Shown one piece after another: positions 23,924 to 31,183 of a stretch of DNA of 64,000 nt. The stretch's first letter is position 1; every line of letters starts with the position of its first letter. A program made the translations under genes and the position numbers. The DNA lies in contig JAWKKG010000006.1 of the NCBI GenBank assembly GCA_041393395.1, positions 248,001 to 312,000 of the forward strand. Direction: 5' to 3'. The DNA comes from JAGQIB01 sp041393395. GTDB lineage: Bacteria; ARS69. The notes under the pieces were generated by a model. It was not told the DNA's origin. It saw only the letters and a program-made list of their open reading frames with translations, and ran no database searches.

Positions 23924-24471
23924 CGATTCGCGTGCCGTGGCTGAACCGCAAGTTCGAGCTCGACGTCCCGGTGGAGGAGGCTCCCGCGCTGCTCGCCGAG
24001 CTGCGCGGCGCCGTCGAGCGACTCGAGGGCCTCGTGCGTCCGTTGCCCGCGAGCGTGCGCACCGCGCGGCGCGGCAAGAAGTGGTCGATCCAGGAGAACG
24101 CCGGCCACCTCGCCGACCTCGAGGAACTGCATCTCGGACGCCTGGACGACTACGACGCGCACGTGGACTTCCTGCGCGAGGCGGATCTCTCGAACCGGCG
24201 CACCGAGGAGGCGGGCTGGAACGACGCCCCGGTGGAAGACGTGCTCGCGGCGTTCCGCGCGCGACGGGAACGCCTGATCGCTCGCCTCGAGGCGCTCGAC
24301 CCCGCCCGCTACGCGCAGGCGGCGATCCATCCGCGTCTGCACGTGGCGATGCGCATCGTGGACATGATGAAGTTCGTGGTCACGCACGACGACCATCATC
24401 TCGCGACGATCGCCGAAGCCGCCGCGCTCGCAGCGACTCCGGACGCGAGCTCGCCGATTCCCTGCAAGTAG
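23920..24471 (+). CDS. DinB-family metal-dependent protein
   Basis: 183 residues from ATG 23920, which overlaps the regulator stop (ATGA), with GGAAG upstream. It has the DinB/YfiT four-helix-bundle pattern: WSIQENAGHLADLEELHL, whose His is the first metal ligand, and at the end of helix 4 VVTHDDHHLATI, which supplies the other two. Members are bacillithiol/mycothiol S-transferase-like or of unknown role. Coupled to the Lrp-type regulator, so probably co-regulated. Cytoplasmic. Confidence 0.82.
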   Translation: MTIRVPWLNRKFELDVPVEEAPALLAELRGAVERLEGLVRPLPASVRTARRGKKWSIQENAGHLADLEELHLGRLDDYDAHVDFLREADLSNRRTEEAGWNDAPVEDVLAAFRARRERLIARLEALDPARYAQAAIHPRLHVAMRIVDMMKFVVTHDDHHLATIAEAAALAATPDASSPIPCK

Positions 24472-24535
24472 ACCGCGCCGACCAGCTCCGGTAAGCCGGG
24501 CCCGAACTCGATCCCGCGGCTCCGCAGCCCCTCCC

Positions 24536-27500
24536 CTACGTCGCCTCCGTGTGGCGGCGCGAGCCCGAGAAGATCCGCCCGAACAGATCGTGCACGTCGT
24601 GCAGGATCGCGTACCAGACCGGGACCAGCACGAGCGTCACGAACGTCGCGAACATCACGCCGAAGCCCAGGGACACCGCGAGCGGCTTGAGGAACTGCGC
24701 CTGCAGGCTGCGCTCCAGGAGCAGCGGAGTGACCCCGGCGAACGTCGACAGGGACGTGAGCAGGATCGCGCGGAAGCGCGCGACGCCCGCGAGGCGGCTC
24801 GCCTCCATCACGTCGGCGCCCTCTTCCCGCGCGCGGTTCACGTAGTCGACCATCACGAGACTGTCGTTCACGACCACGCCGGAGAGCGCCACGAACCCGG
24901 CGGCCGAGAGCATCGTGAGCGGCATCCCGAGAATCATGTGGCCCCAGATCGCTCCCGCGAACCCGAACGGGATCGCGCTCATGATGATGATCGGCTGCGA
25001 GTAGGACCGCAGCGGAATCGCCAGCAGCGCGAAGATCGCGAACAGCGCGAGCAGGAACCCGCGCCGCAGCGCGCCGAGCGTCTCGCTCTGCTGGCGCTGC
25101 TCGCCCTCCAGCGAGTAGGTCACGCCCGGGTGATTCGCGAGGATGCGCGGGAGCTCCTTCTCGCGCACGGCCGCCGTGATCTCGCTCGAGTTCCCGCGCG
25201 TGGCGTCCACGTCGCCGGTGACGCTGATGACGCGCGCGCGATCGGCCCGGGAGATCGTGGAGAACCCGCGCCCCTCCTCCGCGATCGCCACGGCGCCGAA
25301 CGGCACCTCCACTCCGCCGGGCGCGCGGACGCGCAGTCGCTCGAGATCGCCGAGCGAGCGACGCTCCGACTCCGGCAGGCGCACCATCACTTTGACTTCG
25401 TCGCGGCCGCGCTGCACGCGCTGCGCTTCGAGACCGTAGAACGCCTGCCGCACCTGACGGCCGAGGTCCCCGAGCGAGAGCCCGAGCGCCTCCGCCTGGG
25501 GGCGGATCTGCAGCTTGATCTCGTCCTTCCCGGAACGCCACGTGTCGGTCACGTCGGTGACGCCCGGATAGCCGTTCAGCGCGAGCTTGAGCTCGTTCGC
25601 GGCGGCCTGCAGTTCGTCGAGCCGGTTGGAAGAGAGCTGGAAGTTCAGCGCCTCGCCGGACGTGAACAGCTTGGACGTGAACGTGACCTCGAGCGCATCC
25701 GGGATCGAGCCCACGAGTTCGCGCCAGCGACGGGCGATCGCGTCGGCGTCGAGCTCGATGTCGTCCATGGCCGCAAGCTCGAGATCCACCTCGCCCACGT
25801 GCTCTCCGGTCTGCGAAGGACCACTGCCGGCCGGACCGCGCTGCTGCGAGCGATAGGGCTGTTCCCCGAACGACACGAGGATGTGCTTCACGGCCGCGTC
25901 GCCGTACTCGGCCCGCACCTCGGACGTGACGGTGCGCGCCGCCTCCTCCATGCGGGCGAGCGCCGCCTCCGTCTGCGCGCGCGGCGTGCCGAGCGGCATC
26001 GTGACCAGCCCCACGACCCGTTCCGCGGCCGGCGACGGGAAGAACTGGAACTTGATGAGCCCGCCGCCCACGAACCCGGCGGTGATCAGCACGGTGGCCA
26101 CCCCGATCGCGAACGCGGTGTAGCGGTACTGCAGCGCGAGTTCGAGCGACGGCCGGTAGACGCTCTCCACGAACCAGCGCAGGCGCCGATCGAATCCGTC
26201 CTGGAATGCCTGCCAACGCGCGCCGATCCCGGTGCGCGGGCCGCCGCGCTCGTGCACGGTGGAGAGGTGGGCCGGCAGCACGAACAGCGACTCCACGAGC
26301 GAGAACAGCAGCGTGGGGATCACGATCATCGGGATCACGCGCCAGATCTTGCCGGTGGCACCGGGCAGGAACAGCATCGGCGAGAACGCCGCCACCGTGG
26401 TGAGCACGCCGAAGATGACGGGCCGGTAGACACGGGCGGCGCCCGTGATCGCGGCGGCTACGCCGTACTTCTTCTTCTCGATCTCCCAGTAGATGCTCTC
26501 GCCCATCACGATCGCGTCGTCCACCGCGAGCCCGAGCACCACGATGAACGCGAACAGCGAGATCAGGTTGACGGACACGCCGAGGGTCGGCATCAGCCAG
26601 ATCGCCCCGAGGAAGCTGATCGGGATGCCGATCGCCACCCAGAACGCGAGCCTCAGCTTGAGGAACATCGCCAGGATCAGGAACACGAGGACGAAACCCG
26701 CGATGCCGTTCCGTACGAGCAGATCGATGCGGCTCCGGAGAATGCGGGCATCGTCGTTCCAGGGGGTGAGTCGCACGTTCCCCGGGAGGTTCGCGTTCTC
26801 GCGATCCACGTACTCGTGAACCTTGCGTGAGACGTCGAGCGCCTTCTGCTGGCCGACACGGAACACCTGCACCACCACCGCCGGTTCGTCGTCGAACCGG
26901 GCGGCGCGGTCCGTTTCCTCGAAGCCGTCCACGACGTTCGCCACGTCGCCGAGCAGGAGGCGCGTGCCGTCCGGACGCGAGCGCAGCACGAGACTCTTGA
27001 ACTCCGGACCGCGATAGGCCTGCCCCACGGTGCGCAGGAGGATCTCGCCGCCGGACGTCTTCACGGAGCCGCCGGGAATATCGAGCGACGACCGCCGGAC
27101 GGCGGCCGCCACCTCGTCGAAGGTGAGGCCGTACTCGCGCAGCCGGTCCTCGGACACCTCGATCGCGATCTCGTACGGCCGCGCCACGACGAGATCCGCG
27201 TACGTGATCCCCGGGATCGCGAGGATGTCGTCGCGGACGTTCTCGCCGAGACGCTTCAGTTCGCGCTCGTCGAGCGGGCCGGACACCACCACGTCGATCA
27301 CCTGGTTGCGACGGACGACCTCGCGGATGACGGGCTTCTCGGACTCCTCGGGGAACGTGTCGATCGCATCGACCCGGGACTTCACCTTGTTCAGCGCGGA
27401 CTTGATGTCGGTGCCGGGCAGGAACTCGATCGAAACGGCTCCCGCGCCCTCCGCCGCCGTCGACGTGATGCGATCGATGCCGTCGATGTCCTGGACTTCT

Positions 27501-27709
27501 TCCTCGACCTTGATGCAGATGCCGCGCTCGATCTCCTCCGGCGTCGCACCCGGATAGACGACCGACACGGTGACCACGTCCGGTCGAACCTCCGGGAACA
27601 CCTCCTGCTTCACGCCGGTCAGCGCCAGCAGTCCGCCCACCACGATCAGGCCGGCCAGCAGGTTCGCGGCGACGTGGTTTCCCGCGAACCAGGCGATCAT
27701 CCCCTTCAC
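24536..27709 (-). CDS. RND efflux permease (AcrB/MdtC family)
   Basis: 1057 residues, normal for HAE-type RND pumps; GTG 27709 overlaps the previous stop (GTGA), and an in-frame ATG at 27700 is an alternative. The start is AWFAGNHVAANLLAGLIVVG. The proton relay in TM4 has the paired aspartates (LGLAVDDAIVMGESIYW). The porter loops begin VVYPGATPEEIERGICIKVE, and the second half repeats the architecture (GFVALSGVVVNDSLVMVDYVN). It exports hydrophobic or amphipathic compounds with the fusion protein and TolC-like protein encoded just upstream. The operon also encodes its likely repressor. Confidence 0.92.
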   Translation of the reverse strand: MKGMIAWFAGNHVAANLLAGLIVVGGLLALTGVKQEVFPEVRPDVVTVSVVYPGATPEEIERGICIKVEEEVQDIDGIDRITSTAAEGAGAVSIEFLPGTDIKSALNKVKSRVDAIDTFPEESEKPVIREVVRRNQVIDVVVSGPLDERELKRLGENVRDDILAIPGITYADLVVARPYEIAIEVSEDRLREYGLTFDEVAAAVRRSSLDIPGGSVKTSGGEILLRTVGQAYRGPEFKSLVLRSRPDGTRLLLGDVANVVDGFEETDRAARFDDEPAVVVQVFRVGQQKALDVSRKVHEYVDRENANLPGNVRLTPWNDDARILRSRIDLLVRNGIAGFVLVFLILAMFLKLRLAFWVAIGIPISFLGAIWLMPTLGVSVNLISLFAFIVVLGLAVDDAIVMGESIYWEIEKKKYGVAAAITGAARVYRPVIFGVLTTVAAFSPMLFLPGATGKIWRVIPMIVIPTLLFSLVESLFVLPAHLSTVHERGGPRTGIGARWQAFQDGFDRRLRWFVESVYRPSLELALQYRYTAFAIGVATVLITAGFVGGGLIKFQFFPSPAAERVVGLVTMPLGTPRAQTEAALARMEEAARTVTSEVRAEYGDAAVKHILVSFGEQPYRSQQRGPAGSGPSQTGEHVGEVDLELAAMDDIELDADAIARRWRELVGSIPDALEVTFTSKLFTSGEALNFQLSSNRLDELQAAANELKLALNGYPGVTDVTDTWRSGKDEIKLQIRPQAEALGLSLGDLGRQVRQAFYGLEAQRVQRGRDEVKVMVRLPESERRSLGDLERLRVRAPGGVEVPFGAVAIAEEGRGFSTISRADRARVISVTGDVDATRGNSSEITAAVREKELPRILANHPGVTYSLEGEQRQQSETLGALRRGFLLALFAIFALLAIPLRSYSQPIIIMSAIPFGFAGAIWGHMILGMPLTMLSAAGFVALSGVVVNDSLVMVDYVNRAREEGADVMEASRLAGVARFRAILLTSLSTFAGVTPLLLERSLQAQFLKPLAVSLGFGVMFATFVTLVLVPVWYAILHDVHDLFGRIFSGSRRHTEAT

Positions 27710-28932
27710 GGATTCACCTCGACGGCGCCGGGAGCGGTCGCGGGTGCCGCGCCGCCGGCCGATCCGGTCTCCGACCGGGCCATACGCTCCGGCGTCCCCG
27801 TCTCCATGCGCACCTTCATGCCGTCCACGGAGAGGTCCAGGTTCGACACGCAGACCTGCTGGCCGTCGGTCAGGCCGCGGACGAGGGTTTCGTCGCCCGC
27901 CGTGCGCACGATCTCGACCGGCTGCGTGTGCAACGCGCCGTCGACGACCGTGAGGACGCTCGGGCCGGCGTGGACGGCCGCGCGCGGCAGCGCGAACACG
28001 CCCCGCTCGAGCCGCCCTTCCACCACCGCCTCCACGAACATCCCCATCGGGAGCGGCGGCGCTTCGGCCTTCGAGTCTCGCCCGTACGGATCGTCGACGC
28101 GGGCGATGACGTGGTACATGCGCGTGGAGCGATCGATCTCGCCCTCCACCCGCACCACGGAACCGGTCCACTCGTCGTTCGAGCCGGCGGTCGCCGAACG
28201 CAGCCGCACGCGCGACGCACCGGACGCCGGCTCGCCCTCGAGCGGCAGGTCGAGCCACGCGAACTCCGAGGGTGGGATCGGCAGGCGCACTTCCGCGACG
28301 TCGTCCGCCCACACCCGTGCCACGGGAGTGCCCGGCGGCACGAACCGGCCGACGTCCACCGCACGACTCCGAACGCGCCCGCGGTACGGCGCGCGGATCT
28401 CGGTGCGCGAGAGATCGAGCCGCGCCTTGTCCAGCAGCGCGCGCGCGGATTCCACGGCAGCCTGCGCCTGCGCGAGCTGTGGCTCCCGCAGGACCAGTGG
28501 ATCCGGCTCGGAGCCGTGCCCGAGCGATTCCCAGTCGCGCCGGGCGATGTCCGCCTCACTCTGCTGCAGCGCGAGCGCGACCTCGGCCTGCGCGAGTGTG
28601 GCCTTCGCCGCCGCGACCGCCACCCGGTAGTCGCGCGGGTCGAGCCGCGCGAGCACGTCGCCGGCCTCGAACGCGCCGCCGGCCGCGAGCGAAGGCGAGA
28701 CCTCGATCACGCGCCCGCCGACCTCCGCCACGAGATCCGTCTCCGTGCGCGGCGCGACCTCGCCGGTGGAGGCCACATCCAGACGTCGGTTCTCCGAATG
28801 GACCTCCAGCACGCGCACGAGCGGCGGCGGCACCTCCGCCGCGTGCTTCTCGGGTGCCTTGCGCGACTTGACGAGCGCGAACATCGCGAGCAGGCCCGCC
28901 GCGATCACGAGGAACGGCAGCAACTTCTTCAC
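27706..28932 (-). CDS. RND pump membrane-fusion protein (HlyD/AcrA type)
   Basis: 408 residues: an N-terminal membrane segment (LLPFLVIAAGLLAMFALV), a lipoyl-like half (VAPRTETDLVAEVGGRVIEV, FEAGDVLARLDPRDYRVAV), an alpha-helical hairpin (ALALQQSEADIARRDWE, LAQAQAAVESARALLDKARLDL), the second lipoyl half (TEIRAPYRGRVRSRAVDVG) and beta-barrel domains. It links the inner-membrane pump to the outer-membrane channel. Its stop overlaps the pump start, and its start overlaps the TolC-like gene stop, so the three proteins are made in a coupled way. Confidence 0.9.
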   Translation of the reverse strand: MKKLLPFLVIAAGLLAMFALVKSRKAPEKHAAEVPPPLVRVLEVHSENRRLDVASTGEVAPRTETDLVAEVGGRVIEVSPSLAAGGAFEAGDVLARLDPRDYRVAVAAAKATLAQAEVALALQQSEADIARRDWESLGHGSEPDPLVLREPQLAQAQAAVESARALLDKARLDLSRTEIRAPYRGRVRSRAVDVGRFVPPGTPVARVWADDVAEVRLPIPPSEFAWLDLPLEGEPASGASRVRLRSATAGSNDEWTGSVVRVEGEIDRSTRMYHVIARVDDPYGRDSKAEAPPLPMGMFVEAVVEGRLERGVFALPRAAVHAGPSVLTVVDGALHTQPVEIVRTAGDETLVRGLTDGQQVCVSNLDLSVDGMKVRMETGTPERMARSETGSAGGAAPATAPGAVEVNP

Positions 28933-30386
28933 GAGTCATCCTCCGGATTCGCGATCGGGCCCGCCGCGGGGCCGTCGAAGCCGCCGCCGAGCGCCAGGTG
29001 AAGGTCGACGCGCGCGTCGAGGCGCCGGCGCCGGACGTCGAGCAGCGCGCTCTCCGCGTTCGCGGCCGAGCGCTGGGCATCGAGCAGCGGGATCACGTCG
29101 ATGAGACCGCCCTCGTACCGACGGAGCGCATCCTCGCGCGCGGCGCGCGCCTGCTCCGCGACCACGCCGGCCGCCCGCTCCTCTTCCGCGAGCAAGCGGT
29201 CCGCGAGCAGCGCGGTCTCGACCTCGCCGCACGCGCGAAGAACGGTGCTCGCGTAGCTCTGCACCGCTTCGTCTTCCTGTGCGTGCGAGCGCGCGAGCTG
29301 GGCGCGCAATCGCCCGCCCTGGAACAGCGGCTGGACGAGGTTCCCGACGAGATTCCACACGTCGAAGTCCGGGCTCGTGAGATCGGAGAGCTCGGACGAG
29401 CTGCGGCCGCCGGACGCCGTGAGTGACAGGCGCGGCAGCAGGTTGCCGCGCGACTCCGCCACGCGCCGGTTCGCGGCGGCCACGCGACGCTCCGCGGCCG
29501 CGATGTCGGGTCGACGCGCGAGCAGATCGGACGGCAGCCCGGCCGGCACCGCGACGCCGGTCGTCACGAGTTCGCCCCCCGGCGCGAGCTTCCCGGCCGG
29601 GTAGCGGCCGAGCAGGATCTCGAGTTGCCGGCGCGTGCGCTCGGCGGCGAGCTGTCGCGACGCGAGCGAGCGCTCGGCCGCGGCGAGATCGACTTCCGCG
29701 AGACGAACGTCGAGCGACGTGCGCGAGCCGCGCTCGTAGCGCGCACGGATGCTCTCGGCCGTGCGACGGAAGCTCGCGGCCGTGTCGTTCGCGAGTTCGA
29801 ACTGTCGCTGCGCCTCGAGCGCCGCGAACCAGCTCTTGATCGTCTGCGCCGCGAGCGAGAGGCGCGCGCCCTGCCAGTCGATCGCCGCCGCCTGCCAGTC
29901 CGCCTTCGCGGCGGACGCGCCGGCGCGGAGGCGTCCCCACAGATCGATCTCCCACGAGAGATCGAGCGAGACACCGTAGGTGGTGGAACGCGACGTCAGC
30001 GGTCCGTCGCTCCCGCTCGGGATCGGCAGTCCCACGAAGACCTGCTGCTGGCGCGCCGCGCGACCGGACGCCGACGCCTGCGGCCAGAGTGACGCTCCGC
30101 TCACCCGCGCCTGCGCAGCCGCGGCCTCCACGCGCGCGGCCGCGGCGGCGAGATCGTGGTTGTTCGCGAGCGCCTCGTCGACGAGGTCCGCGAGCCGCGG
30201 GTCGTCGAACGAGTCCCACCAGGCGGGCGGCGCGGCCGGCACGTCCGAGGCGGCGGTCGCGGAGGTGTCCGCGGTCCACGTCGCGGGCATCTCGAGGGGA
30301 ATCTCCGGCGCACGCACCGGCGGCGCGGAGCCGCAGCCCGCGAGTGTGAGTGCCGCCACGAACAGCCCGGGGACAGGACGCCGCAT
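28929..30386 (-). CDS. TolC-like outer-membrane efflux lipoprotein (NodT/OprM type)
   Basis: 485 residues. ATG at 30386 has GGAGAAG upstream and overlaps the regulator stop (TGATG). The signal ends in a lipobox (LTLAGC), so it should be a lipoprotein like OprM/NodT. Two repeats of the outer-membrane efflux fold follow, each with long helices (DLAAAAARVEAAAAQARVSG, LPSDLLARRPDIAAAERRVAA); LARRPDI is the usual conserved block. It forms the outer-membrane channel for the RND pump of this operon. Confidence 0.9.
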   Translation of the reverse strand: MRRPVPGLFVAALTLAGCGSAPPVRAPEIPLEMPATWTADTSATAASDVPAAPPAWWDSFDDPRLADLVDEALANNHDLAAAAARVEAAAAQARVSGASLWPQASASGRAARQQQVFVGLPIPSGSDGPLTSRSTTYGVSLDLSWEIDLWGRLRAGASAAKADWQAAAIDWQGARLSLAAQTIKSWFAALEAQRQFELANDTAASFRRTAESIRARYERGSRTSLDVRLAEVDLAAAERSLASRQLAAERTRRQLEILLGRYPAGKLAPGGELVTTGVAVPAGLPSDLLARRPDIAAAERRVAAANRRVAESRGNLLPRLSLTASGGRSSSELSDLTSPDFDVWNLVGNLVQPLFQGGRLRAQLARSHAQEDEAVQSYASTVLRACGEVETALLADRLLAEEERAAGVVAEQARAAREDALRRYEGGLIDVIPLLDAQRSAANAESALLDVRRRRLDARVDLHLALGGGFDGPAAGPIANPEDDS

Positions 30387-31009
30387 CACTTCTCCTCTCC
30401 GGTCGGCGCCTCGAGCCCGCCCACGAGAAAGCGCACGAGACGATCGAGTGAACGGCGGACGTCCCGCTCGGTAGGTCCCGCACAGGCGGTGGGGTCGGTC
30501 ATCGCGTACGCCATCGCGCCGATCATGAACTTGAAGCGGGCCTGGACGGTGGAGCGGTCGAGCTGCGGGAGCGCGCGGGCGAGCGCCTTCTGGAACGCCA
30601 GGGCGACGTCCTGGAAGCGGGTGAACACGATGCGCCGAACGTCGGTCGACGCCTCGGTGTGCGCCCGCCCGACGAGACGAATGAAGGTGCGTCCCGCATC
30701 CGGATCCTGCATCGCGAGCATGGCGGGCGCCACGAACGCCTCCACGATCGCGGGCAGGCTCGGCACTCCGTCGCCGGCGTCGCGCAGCGCCGCGTGCAGG
30801 CGATCGATCCGCTCGCGATTCAGGGGATCGATCCGCCGCCCGTACACCTCGCCCACCAGGGCTTCCTTGGACCCGAAGTGGTAGTTCACGGCCGCGAGAT
30901 TCGCGCCGGCCTCCGCGGTGATCGCGCGGAGCGACGTCGCGTCGATGCCGGAGTCGGCGAACAAGCGCTCGGCCGCGTCGAGGATCCGGGTCTTCGTGTC
31001 GTCGGACAT
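30386..31009 (-). CDS. TetR-family repressor of the efflux operon
   Basis: 207 residues from ATG 31009, with GGAGGACGG upstream. The DNA-binding domain is classic (TRILDAAERLFADSGIDATSLRAITAEAGANLAAVNYHFGSKEALV). The C-terminal ligand domain resembles the TetR_C_33/CerR-type group (FVAPAMLAM, FIRLVGR). It is the first gene of the operon and probably represses it until a pump substrate binds. A 12-bp palindrome 40 nt upstream of the start is a likely operator. It could also act on the divergent gene at 31184. Confidence 0.9.
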   Translation of the reverse strand: MSDDTKTRILDAAERLFADSGIDATSLRAITAEAGANLAAVNYHFGSKEALVGEVYGRRIDPLNRERIDRLHAALRDAGDGVPSLPAIVEAFVAPAMLAMQDPDAGRTFIRLVGRAHTEASTDVRRIVFTRFQDVALAFQKALARALPQLDRSTVQARFKFMIGAMAYAMTDPTACAGPTERDVRRSLDRLVRFLVGGLEAPTGEEK

Positions 31010-31048
31010 CCGTCCTCCGTCCGGGCCGAGTGCTTCCCGTCCTGTGCT

Positions 31049-31060
31049 AAACGATCGTTT
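31049..31060. promoter_or_regulatory. Palindromic candidate operator between tetR-type gene and divergent gene
   Basis: The perfect palindrome AAACGATCGTTT stands out in a GC-rich setting, and is followed by an AT-rich stretch (CATACATACGTTCG). Its position in the 174-nt divergent spacer, just upstream of the regulator start, fits auto-repression. Binding by this TetR protein is inferred. Confidence 0.5.
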
Positions 31061-31183
31061 CATACATACGTTCGACCCGCCCGGGTGTCAAGGCCGGTCT
31101 CCGGAAAGTCTGTTAAGCTCCCGGGTCCCCGGCCGACTCCGGTTCCTCCGCTGCAGGCGCCGGAAACCGACGAAAGGAAGCTC

